NCBI GenBank assembly: GCA_022432975.1
Contig: CM039514.1
Span: 6,555,519-6,619,518 of the forward strand
Direction: 5' to 3'
Length of the DNA: 64,000 bases
DNA from: Begonia masoniana
Lineage: Eukaryota; Streptophyta; Magnoliopsida; Cucurbitales; Begoniaceae
The first letter of the stretch is position 1. Each line of letters starts with the position of its first letter. The position numbers and the translations under genes were made by a program. Below, one piece after another: positions 47,879 to 57,424 of this stretch. The notes beneath the pieces were generated by a model. The model did not search any database. It was not told where the DNA came from and was given only the letters and a program-made list of their open reading frames with translations.

Positions 47879-48198
47879 TGATAGAATACGAGGGGTAGAA
47901 CTCATTCCAAAAGCTATTTCAAGGATTGAGGGAATCCCCTCAATATTTATATTGAACATTTCTCTTTCATTTTTTCAATGTGTGATATTCAACATCCGCC
48001 CACACGTCTAGCGTGGTAAATTTTTCCTCCACGTCTAGCGTGTTAGGTCGTGTGGGGTCCTCACATCGTATTGGCTCTGATATCATGATAGAATACGAGG
48101 GGTAGAACTCATTCCAAAAGCTAGCTCAAGGATTGAGGGACCCTCAATCTTTATAAAAGACCTTTCTCTTTCAATTTTCCAATGTGTGATATTTAACA
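47879..48198 (-). mobile_element. TRIM element (320 bp) in BUD31 intron 1
   Basis: Two short LTRs (47879-47994, 116 bp; 48086-48198, 113 bp) starting TGATAGAATACGAGGGG flank a 91-bp interior. The interior holds a PBS-like ATATCAGAGCCA (minus strand) next to the right LTR and a purine tract next to the left one. TSD AATCA (47874-47878 and 48199-48203) is exact. This is a terminal-repeat retrotransposon in miniature. Confidence 0.9.
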
Positions 48199-48765
48199 AA
48201 TCAAAATCTAACATGAATGGAGTATTTGGAATTAATGGTATGTAGCGATTTTCGAGGAAGAAGTTCTAGATGTTGAGGCTTTGAAGTCTTCTTTTTGTAA
48301 CCTTTTTCGTTGGAATTTTTTTTTTTTTCAAAATCTGCACAATTGGGGTGTCGATTTTGGAGTAGATGACTCCTTTGTACCATTGACGTAATATCATATA
48401 CATCTCTTTATCGATAGAAAAACAAAAAATTCCTTGTTTTGGTTCTGATATGGGAAAAGTTCATGATGTCTTAACTTCTTTATTCTTTGAGTAAAATTTG
48501 TCTGTCACTCTTATTTAGAGTTTAGACACACTTAAGCGGCACGATGATGTGACATATTTTCTTTTAGCCAATATTTGTTACTATGTTTTAATAGAAATGT
48601 ATAAGAATAATGAAGAAGTTATACATTATAGTCTGAAAAAAATATCTAAATTAGAGTGGCTCCTTAGCGTTGTTATTTTCGTCTTGTTGGAGGGAAGGAG
48701 GACCTGAGGTATAAATTGTTGTGAAAAACCTTAAAATTTTTATACTTCCGTGAGTGCAGGTAACA
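48199..48765 (+). other. BUD31 intron 1, 3' part
   Basis: Noncoding sequence from the TRIM to the acceptor-like GAGTGCAG before 48760. No other feature seen. Confidence 0.45.
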
Positions 48766-49647
48766 ATGCCCAAGATAAAGACAAATCGTGTCAAATATCC
48801 TGAAGGCAGGGAGCTAATTGAGCCTACTCTTCGAGAATTACAAGTAAAAATGAGATAAGGTTTAAATAATTACTGTTTATTAATCTTGTATGTGTTCTAT
48901 TTTTTATCATGTGTAGTTTGTGAAATTGAAGTGTGTTATTCTTTTTGTGAACAGCTGAGAATGACTAACGTGATGGTAAATGAAAATGTGAGGTGTTGTG
49001 GCCTATTTTCAAAGTAGCTCATTAGAAGAGTCGCTATGTCTTTGATTTATATCATGGAAGGCATGAAATATCCAAGGAATTGTATGAATTTTGTTTGGAC
49101 CAAGGATATGCTGATAGAAATTTGATTGCAAAATGGAAGAAGGTATTTTTTATAATCTTTTTTGTGTTTTTTGGTAAGCTCTCCAATATATATGATTGAT
49201 TTTCTGACCCTCTGAAACCAATTTTACTTTTCTGAATATAGTTGGAGATGCAGAAAAAATGTGAAAATTTTGTTAGAACTGATTGTGCAGAATCTTAGGA
49301 GGGAAAAGAACCATATGTATAATTTAAGAAATTGGCAATGAGTAGATCGTATAAGCTGGTGAAAATGCAGAGTTTACAGTTTTTAATCTGTCTAGAAACT
49401 CTTGGTACTTGTCTTTTGTTTGATAGAAGAATAATTGCTTTATAATTTTTACAATGTCTCCTATATCTCAAAATGGATTTTTTGTTTGCAGCCGGGTTAT
49501 GAACGATTATGCTGCTTGCGATGCGTGCAGCCTCGGGATCATAATTTTGCAACCACATGTGTGTGCCGAGTTCCAAAGCATCTTAGGGAGGAGAAAGTTA
49601 TTGAGTGTGTGCATTGTGGCTGTAGTGGTTGTGCCAGTGGAGGTTGA
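48766..49647 (+). pseudogene. BUD31/G10 splicing factor pseudogene
   Basis: BUD31 (G10 family) is a small, highly conserved zinc-binding protein of the spliceosome. Three exons are recognisable: 48766-48859 (MPKIKTNRVKYPEGRELIEP...), 48955-49142 (ending [13 protein letters not shown]) and 49492-49647 ([16 protein letters not shown] and the Cys-rich end [13 protein letters not shown]). Introns are kept, so it is a duplicated or decayed gene, not a processed copy. It is disabled: stops at 48856-48858 (a Glu codon), 48966-48968, 48981-48983 and 49023-49025. A conserved Trp after PEG is Arg and a conserved Arg near the end is Ser. Exon 3 alone is open. The leader exon upstream is split by the 11.75-kb gypsy element, which probably ended expression. 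The complete paralogue must lie elsewhere if the plant has one. Confidence 0.9.
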
Positions 49648-51190
49648 TCAGATTTCAGTAATTGTTATTTCAGGTTATCTCTACTATCAAATACTTTCTT
49701 CCCATGTAAACTAATCCTGCAATGTGTACAAATCTTATCTTTTATTTAGCTCTCTCTCCTTGTAAACTCATCAAAATTAGCTTTGAGATCTTAAATGAAT
49801 TGGGAGAACAGGTCTGTGCTTATGAATTTATTTTGTTCTTGTGTTGTCTGAGTATGTTCAAATGATTTATTTTTCTCATTTATTGTATATCATAATTTTT
49901 CTTGTCAGATTAGTGCGCAGAATAGTGCGCAGGATGAGAGTATTTATATAGGGGCGTATAAATATTTGAAAAGAAAATGTGGAAACAAACGGAGAACATA
50001 AAATAAAACTAGGGACAATGACTCCATTGAAGGTCATGGAGTGAGCAGAAAAAACTCGTTACACCACGAGACTCCAAATGTGCGGGGAACTTTTCGGATG
50101 AGTTTTAACAACTAAACTGAACTTGCCCTTTTAAATTCAATTACTGAGTTAAGTAATAAACAATTTAATTAATAAATAAGAGGAATTTGATCGGTTTTGG
50201 GCGATGTTGCCTTTTCTAAAATTGGATTACTAGTTCATTTTAGAATTATTAGCTCAGTTCATGTGAGAGTCTAATCAATACCAGTAGGAATGCACAATCT
50301 CACATCGCTTGAAACAGTAAAAAATACATGGTTTATAAGTAGAGTTATCGCATTACCTGTTACAACATGTTTTTGGCTAAGCTCAACAACAAATCTGTGC
50401 AGGCTTCCACCTAAATGCTAAAACAGACAAATTTGTAATGTGAGACAGTACATTTCAAGTATGTCATCTCTGATGGCATAAATTTCTCAAACGAAACAGT
50501 GCATTCTTACCAATACAATCATATCATTCACACTGTTTAATGAATTAATTATATATAAAATGCAAGTCTTTTTGAAAATAAAAAACAGAAGCTCAAATAA
50601 ACGCTAAAATAATAAAGTGGGAAGCGTGAACAGTCTTAAACGTCTCACAATCTCACACAAAACTACTCTTTAAGCCATAGATTTATTTAATGTTAGTGAG
50701 TAATTCTTACACAAATTTTTATTATTAAATGTTATTATTTATTTATTAACCATTTATAGTTTTAATAATGCCTTCTCTTTTAATAATGTTTCTAGCGATA
50801 AGCTTAGAGTTCCGACTTCAGTTTAGAATAAGCTTAGAGTTCCGGGCCGGAAGGCACAAGAAATAGAGAGGTATTGGATAATGAGTCATCATGAAGTGTT
50901 TTCAAAGAGAGAAAAAGAATGCAATGATAAGAATTGTCAAGTGTAAATTTATTTGGTGATTGATATTAGTTGCTCCAAAACTTTCACGTTAATCAAAGAG
51001 TCTATGTTTCCAATTAGTATTCTAGTTTCATCAAACGGAATTTGTACTCTGATTTTATTATTGGGTTTTGAAGATTCACCATGTTTTACTGCTACTTAAT
51101 TTTAAAATGTGAAGTAATTAGTCGTTGATCAGAGATAGAGAGAGTAAAAGCTAATCGAATCTCGGCCAAACTAGGCACTCGAGAATACAC

Positions 51191-51320
51191 GTAGGGTATG
51201 TGTAATGGGATTTTTAGAGGAAGGAATGGACATTTGTCAGATTTTCTATACCTTGAATTGAAAATATGAGTTTGTCTAAGATCCAAATTCCTCCTCTCTA
51301 CTCTACTCTACTTTATTAAT
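51191..51320. repeat. 130-bp dispersed repeat, copy 2
   Basis: Nearly identical to 30249-30378 at the same length, differing at a few positions near the middle and towards the right end. Flanking DNA is unrelated. Confidence 0.75.
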
Positions 51321-51614
51321 TTTGTTACTTTACACCTTTTTTTTTGTACGTGGGTGATAGTATTGTCACCATGCATGTGCCTTACTATGATCAATCTCCC
51401 ATATTAAATGCAATAAAAAAAATAGAACTCGTATTAAATTTTAATATCGTTACATAAAATGTTTTAAAAAATGCCATTTTTCATAAATTAGAGTAATTAA
51501 AAAAAACATAAACAATAAATGGTAGATACTCCAAACTAACCACATTTATATGATTTGAAGATAATAAATTATGATAACTAATTGATTTGTTTAATCTTAA
51601 TCATTCAATTCAAA

Positions 51615-51780
51615 TGAGACTTCTACCGCTGAATAGTAACTTCTACCGCTGAATAGTAACTTCTGAAGACATCCACCGTTGGAATTTCAAAGACTTCTAC
51701 CGCTGGTATTTCAAAAGAGACTTCTACCGCTGAACAGTAACTTCTAAAGACATCCACCGCTGGAATTTCAAAGACAAACT
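51615..51780. repeat. CTACCGCTG/ATCCACCG array
   Basis: Repeats of ACTTCTACCGCTGAATAGTA and GACATCCACCGCTGGAATTT type units. Related words occur in the gypsy LTR at 56130-56460, including ATCCACCGGTGAACAGTAAC. Confidence 0.7.
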
Positions 51781-52096
51781 TTGAAATTTGAAGACAAATT
51801 TTGGTAAATCTATAAATACAATTTGAGATTTGAAGGTTGAACCAACGTCATGGCAATCTTGGAATATAATGAAATTTTCATTAAATTAAATTACAAATTT
51901 TAATTATGATAATGAGATTTTCATTTATTGATAATTAAGCTTCATGTAGAGAGAGAGAGAGAGAGAGAGAGAAGCCGAACTAAGCTAACATTTATAGACA
52001 TTTACATACTATAAACCTTACGAATGAATGATAATGATACATTTCCTTGTGGAGAATGCTTATGAGAGAGCATCGTCTTTCCCACAACCTGCAACT

Positions 52097-54475
52097 TCAT
52101 TGTATCCGCAGCCCTCTTATTGCAGTTCCGAAAAGCTGCATCATTAGGAAGAATTAGATATTTCACTATAACTGTTACTGCGAGCACACAATAACGAACC
52201 ACATGACAGTAATTTTATTCAACGTGAATTTTGATGGTGTCAATCCTGCGTGTTGGACAATTTCTTTTTTTCAAGAAAAGTTAGACAGAAGCCTAGCTAC
52301 CGCAATTTTTGGTCTGAGAAAAATGTTATACCTTAGAAGGTGCCCCACTATGCGGCCTCATATTTGCACAATCAGGTTGGCATTGACTATGGCTGTCCTC
52401 GGATTTGACGATCCTAGTATGCTCCTTGCTATAGTATGTTGTGGCCTTTGAGCATTCATCAAAGTTGTCCTTTTCTAAACAGTCTCTCTCGAATTTACTG
52501 CGGCTTGCGAGATTTCGGGTGTTATTTTCAACATTTGTATGAAGATATTGATCCTTTCGTGTGAACAGTGTAGCTGCCGCACGTGCACCAGCTATGACAG
52601 CATTGAGTCTTAATGATTTATCCACCTCAGATACTCTGGATTCAGGAAATTTAAAAGCAATCGACCCTGGTTTCAAGGAGAATGAATCCCTGGGGTTTGG
52701 AAGTGGAAATTGCACTGGCATTGGACCTTTAACAGTAGTTAGACCTCTAACTGCGGCATCAAATATCTGAACATGTACATAAGCAAACCCGAATCAAAAT
52801 ATGTAGGAAGATAAAGCCAGACAGCTGAGAGATAGAGATAGAGATAGAGAGACTACACTACCTTCTTTTCTAAGTTGTATACGCCTTGGTACCCTCGCAT
52901 CGCAAATGGAATCAACAATTTCTGAAACAATATTAAAATTATGCACAACTCATCAAAAAACTGTTTCTTATTTTAACTCTAATTCCCCATTAAAATAGTA
53001 CCTGAGGTTTTTCACAAAGCCAACAAAAATTTGTTTGTGCTTCTAGCCTAACCTGTTGTTGAACAAAAATGGTAAATTTAGACTACCAGATGCATTAAAA
53101 AAGAAACAATGTTACAGAGATGTGTTATGGAAAAAGCTGCTTTGAGGAAGTAGGTGTGATGACCCGGATGTGTAAGTATGGTACGATGGCTGCACGAACC
53201 GGAACCCGGATAACGGTACGTCCGCGCGGGCGAACCGGAAGGTGACAGGTCGTAAAAAGGGGGTCGTCACAATCCCACATCGCTTGGGGAAGTATGTGGA
53301 AATGAAACATATGTAAAGAGACCCTCCCAAGATAGCAAGACGCGTTTTGGAGCACGATTGGCAACGGATCCCATAAGAACTCCGAAGTTAAAAGTGCTTC
53401 GGCGAGAGCAATTCCAGGTTGGGTGACCTTCTGGGAAGTTCTCGCCAAACAAAGCCGTGAGGGGAGGATATTGGGCTGCGGCCCAATCCCCAGAGCGGAC
53501 AATATCTTGCTGGGAAAAGGGGTCGTTACAAATGGTATCAGAGCCTGTACCCAACCGGAAATGTGGTCAACGAGGACGTTGGGCCCCCGAGGGGGGGTGA
53601 TTGTGATGATCCGGATGTGTAAGTATGGTACGATGGCTGCACGAACCGGAACCCGGATGGCGGTACGTCCGCACGGGCGAACCGGAAGGTGACAGGTCGT
53701 AAAAAGGGGGTCGTCACAATCCCACATCGCTTGGGGAAGTATGTGGAAATGAAACATATGTAAAGAGACCCTCCCAAGATAGCAAGACGCATTTTGGAGT
53801 ACGATTGGCAACGGATCTCATAAGAACTCCGAAGTTAAAAGTGCTTCGGCGAGAGCAATTCCAGGTTGGGTGACCTTCTGGGAAGTTCTCGCCAAACAAA
53901 GCCGTGAGGGGAGGATATTGGGCTGCGGCCCAATCCCCAGAGCGGACAATATCTTGCTGGAAAAAGAGGTCGTTACAGTACGTTTCTTACCCCTTCAGGT
54001 ACCATTTTCCAACTTGCCAGTTCATCACCTCTAACACAACCAACCACTTCAACACAACCTGAATATGAAGAGAAGGTGCACCAACTTAGCTTTCATTGAT
54101 CAACACACTTAGAGAGAGAGAGAGAGAGAGCAGATTAAAAAACAATTACAACATGAAGGTGACTAGCATCCTAAATAATTGTCCCAACACAACTGAAAAA
54201 TCAATCTACTATTCAGAAACACCATCAGCCTCCAATATGAATTGACTACATGAAGATGAGTGCTGCAATAAAGAAGTGAGGGGGCAGAGTTTGTTGGTGA
54301 AATATTGCCCAAGGATCTATGTTCATTATACCTATGAGCCTTGATACTGGATAACTTTCTGGAAACTTGAGATCAGTAATTCCATCAACAGCATAGATTT
54401 CCCGGTAAAAGTCTTCCATTGCTTTTATCGTAGCATCATCGGGAACCTTACCGGCAGCATGAATCCAAATACGGC
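52097..54475 (-). CDS. ASCH-domain protein, six 3' exons
   Basis: The 3' part of an ASCH-domain gene (activating signal cointegrator-type RNA-binding fold; Arabidopsis At2g20410-like by memory). Exons on the minus strand: 54332-54475, 53991-54058, 53002-53052, 52862-52921, 52332-52766 and 52097-52135; every junction has GT/AG and the phases agree. Recognised blocks are GRIWIHAAGKVPDDATIKAM, ITDLKFPESYPVSRLIG, CVEVVGCVRGDELASW, TNFCWLCEKPQ, LLIPFAMRGYQGVYNLEKK and the C-terminal GTAIRGLRIQ. The N-terminal exon(s), which should hold a QPWASLLV-type sequence, are not in the window; they may lie right of 64000, past the retroelements that fill the upstream intron. A Cassandra element sits in the intron between 53052 and 53991. 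No disabling mutation is seen in these exons. Confidence 0.83.
53155..53977 (+). mobile_element. Cassandra TRIM, complete, with 5S-like LTRs
   Basis: Two 376-bp LTRs (53155-53530 and 53602-53977) differ at about nine positions by eye and flank a 71-bp interior. The interior begins with PBS TGGTATCAGAGC (53533-53544) and ends with a G-rich polypurine tract. Each LTR carries a segment plainly derived from 5S rRNA: GGATCC(C/T)ATAAGAACTCCG, AAGTTAAAAGTGCTTCGGCG, GGTTGGGTGACC and CTGGGAAGT, covering the internal pol III control boxes. This is the hallmark of Cassandra elements (established knowledge). Flanks are GTAGG and GTACG, a TSD with one mismatch. It has no coding capacity and must be mobilised in trans. 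Confidence 0.95.
53361..53447 (+). other. 5S rRNA-like segment in Cassandra left LTR
   Basis: Covers the central and 3' part of a 5S rRNA, including A-box-like AGTTAAAAGTGCTT and C-box-like GGGTGACCTTCTGGGAAG. It diverges from genuine plant 5S (for example AAAAGTGC for AAGCGTGC), so it is not a normal 5S gene. Confidence 0.88.
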
Positions 54476-54885
54476 CTGCGTAAGCTAAGAGTTTTATCAT
54501 GTTAGCAACATTTACTATAAAAAATATCAAAAGAAGTGATAATTTTATGGAACACCAACAAAAAGTAAAAGAAAATTGCACGGGAGAATGAATTTTATTG
54601 ATAAAGTGAAAGTATCATCTTTCGCTATTAATGAACCAGAGCTCTTTAATACATAAAGTTCATTCATTTACTGTTCGTAAAAGAAACAGAAATTTAGCAC
54701 ATGTTACAACACATTCTACAACTGGACCACAATATTAACTTTCAACCACAAGTATTCTCCATTTATAACAATTTTCCCCCAAAGTTTGTTTTTCCCCTCA
54801 TGTAAGTACTTCAAAATTTTATTTTTTTGGTTTTTAACCTTTTAAGCTCTGTTTTTTTCTTCTTAAATTCAAACTCTGTTCTATC
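54476..54885 (-). other. ASCH-gene intron, left part
   Basis: AT-rich sequence upstream of the acceptor at 54476. No exon could be recognised. The gypsy gag remnant begins to the right of it, so the element boundary lies somewhere here. Confidence 0.45.
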
Positions 54886-55745
54886 CTCTTCTATCAGTCC
54901 AGGTCGAACACATATTAGGAAACTTCCTGGTATCATGCATCTTCTTTCCTGTTCCTTGGTTACTCTGGCCTTCACTAGGCCTCTTCATTCCTCTCTGCTG
55001 GTGTGGCTGAACAAACTTTCGTGGGGCTTCCTTTGGTCCATAACACTTTATTTCAGCTTCTTCCACCTCCAATGCTTCACTGAATGACAACCCTTTAATA
55101 CCACAGAATTTGACTCCTCTATAAATTTCGGCTTTAGTCCATGCACAAATTGAAACACCTTATCCTCATTCTTGTGAACAAAATGTCCAGCAAACCTGGA
55201 CAGATACTCGAATTGCCTACTGTACTCAGCCACAGACCCAGTCTGCTTCAAGTTCAGAAACTTCACCTTCTTTGCGGCCTGGACTGTGCTGTTAAAATAT
55301 TTCTCCTAGAAAATCTCCTTGAACTGTAACCAAGACATAGCCAGAACATCAGTGGTGGTCTCTATTGTTTCCCACCAAAGTTGAGCGTCCCCAGCCAAAT
55401 GGAACGTTGCCAGAGTAACTTTGTCTGCTTCACCAACGTTGGCACACCTGAACATACTCTCAATCTTCTTAAGCCACTCCTCAGCAACAATCGGATTGGA
55501 CGACTTTCCATCAAACGTGGGCGGCTGTAGCCTCCGGAATCTGTCTCCTGAATGCTCATTGCTGGAACCCGAGTTGGCACTTCCTTGTACTTCTCGGTTC
55601 AACAGTACTCCTAACTGATCGGACTACTGACGCACTAAGTCTGTTTGCTGACGCACCAAATCTATCAGCTGCCTAATCACACTAAGATCTCCCTCACGTC
55701 CCGGATTTGGTATTTCTCTTGGTACTCTTGATCTTCCTGGTCGTC
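54886..55745 (-). pseudogene. Ty3/gypsy gag (broken)
   Basis: Minus-strand gag starting at the ATG at 55743-55745 (MSRRPGRSRVPREIPNPG), followed by the typical DRFRRLQPPTFDGKSSNP, AEEWLKKIESMFRCANV and WWETI words (retrotrans_gag domain) and FLNLKQTGSVAEYSRQFEYL. In-frame stops occur near 55625 and 55304, and frameshifts follow near 55085. It ends before a zinc knuckle. It is homologous to the gag at 60037 on but clearly an older, separate element. Confidence 0.88.
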
Positions 55746-55893
55746 TAGACATTTTACTAGATTCCTGTACAGGGTTAATTACTCTCATAAATATCTAATA
55801 ACTAAGGTTAACATAAACTTTTACAGTTGTTGAAGTACTTCCATGCGACGATCGGCACTGATGAGTAATCTTTTGAACGGTTTAACAAAATGT

Positions 55894-55907
55894 CTCTGAT
55901 ATCATAC
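55894..55907 (-). other. Degenerate primer-binding site
   Basis: On the minus strand GTATGATATCAGAG follows the LTR directly, close to the initiator tRNA-Met complement but with substitutions. Confidence 0.6.
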
Positions 55908-56165
55908 TGTAACGCCCTAAATTATATAAACCCGGTTCGCTACTCATAATACTGAACCATACTATGACATTCTGAGAAAATTTTAAAATTTCACTCAACG
56001 GTCAAAGTTTGACCCTTAAAAAAAACGTTAAAACTTGCAGCGGAAATTTATTTGTATAAAACAACATTTATTAATTTAATTAAAATATTAAAGTCAAATG
56101 GTTGAAAGAAAACAAAAGAAAACAGAACACCTCTACTGCTGAATAGTTCCAGCGATAGAAACAGA

Positions 56166-56460
56166 AACAAAAGGCATCCACCGATCACAAAACGACAAAA
56201 TCTATTACTCACATCCACCGATCACAAAACGACAAAAATCTATTACTCACATCTACCTATCACAAAACGACAAAATCTATTACTCACATCTACCGATCAC
56301 AAAACGACAAAATCTATTACTCACATCTACCGATAGATAACATCCACCGATAGACAACATCCACCGGTAGACAACATCCACCGGTGAACAGTAACACTCT
56401 ACATCCACCGATAGACTACATCCACCGATAGACAACATCCACCGGTGAACAGTAACACTC
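56166..56460. repeat. Array of ATCCACCGATCACAAAACGA units
   Basis: Four units of about 38 bp (CACCGATCACAAAACGACAA plus CTATTACTCACAT), then shorter ATCCACCG(A/G)T(A/G) units. The ACAAAACGACAA word is the reverse complement of the TTGTCGTTT word in the copia LTR arrays. Confidence 0.82.
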
Positions 56461-56937
56461 TAAACAAACTGACAACTCTGCCTACTAAAAGAACTTGTAA
56501 ATTTTAACAGCAGCTATTCAAAACAACATAAATCCACAACTTTATAAATCCAGAATAACAATCTACAACTAAAACCAAATCGTGTTTTCATAATCAGAAA
56601 AGCTCCAAAATTATTAAAACATTAAACTCCTGCTGTCATTCACATTCTCAGCATACTAAAACTGAACCATTGTCAACTAGACTTTCACACCTACTGACAT
56701 TAATTAAACCGCCCCGTCAGATTGCCAAGTCGAGGCATATGTGTGCTCCATCAACTGCTCCTAGTCTTCAGTAAATTCAGAGAATTCTCCAGTAGTTACC
56801 TCAGCACCTACATCACAAAACTCATCTATTAGCCTAATACTAAATAAGTAGAGCAATAATGAAATGATAAACTGAAACATAAATCCTAGTCATGCAGTTT
56901 CTACTTTCACATCTCAGTTGCATTCACATTCTTTCTC

Positions 56938-57225
56938 TGATCTGATCCCTTGGTTCCATTAGGAGTTGGATCAATTTTCCCAAAGTCATACATCCTCTTC
57001 ATCGATTAAAGAGCGGATTAGTTCCCTTAACAGCTGATCTGATCCTATATTCCATTGGGAAGCAGATCAATTTCCCAAAGTCATACATCCTCTTCATCGA
57101 TTAAGGGGCGGATTAGTTCCCTTAACAGCTGATCTGATTCTATATTCCATTGGGAAGCGGATCAATTTCCCAAAGTCATACATACTCTTCATCGATTAAG
57201 GGGCGGATTAGTTCCCTTAACCGTT
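56938..57225. repeat. Tandem array of about 95-bp units
   Basis: Three units with CCATTGGGAAG(C)(A/G)GATCAA, CCAAAGTCATACATCCTC and CGATTAAGGGGCGGATTAG words. Confidence 0.82.
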
Positions 57226-57424
57226 GGTCTATTACAATCTGTTCATGCCTTACCATGTCATTACATGTAAATTCATTTTCGTGTTCTTTCCAAAAACATG
57301 ATACATGACATACAGAAAACATTCAAACAAGCATAAACCTACTGTTTTGTGATGTAGACCCGAAGGCACACACATGCTCTACTTACCTGGTCTCTTGAAA
57401 AACTTGGTTGAAATCTACCTCGGG

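Larger units (their letters stand above)
49648..52096. other. Intergenic DNA with repeat relics
   Basis: No gene recognised. It contains a relic resembling TRIM or Cassandra leader sequence (about 50290-50400, CACAATCTCACATCGCTTG), a short duplication near 50800-50850 (AAGCTTAGAGTTCCG), the 130-bp repeat at 51191-51320, an array of CTACCGCTG words at 51615-51780 and a GA microsatellite at 51950-51972. Confidence 0.55.
55908..57424 (-). repeat. 5' LTR of the older gypsy element, truncated on the right
   Basis: From TGTAACGCCC at 55908 to the point where the next element starts. It has the LTR-type inverted repeat at 56829-56843 and a GATGTAGGTG block on the minus strand. It contains two tandem arrays (56166-56345 and 56938-57225). 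Its true upstream end is missing or lies beyond the element inserted at 57425. Confidence 0.75.

Noticed and set aside
49295..49576. Minus-strand gene overlapping the BUD31 pseudogene exon 3
   Set aside because: Antisense of a recognisable BUD31 exon and intron; no independent support.
48766..49647. Functional BUD31 gene
   Set aside because: Four in-frame stops in exons 1 and 2 and changed conserved residues; only exon 3 is intact.
53361..53447. Genuine 5S rRNA gene
   Set aside because: The segment is incomplete and diverged, and lies between LTR sequences with PBS and PPT; it is the 5S-derived part of Cassandra.
53125..53811. 228-residue open frame across the Cassandra element
   Set aside because: It is a reading of the two LTRs and the 5S-like segments in antisense; Cassandra elements are noncoding.
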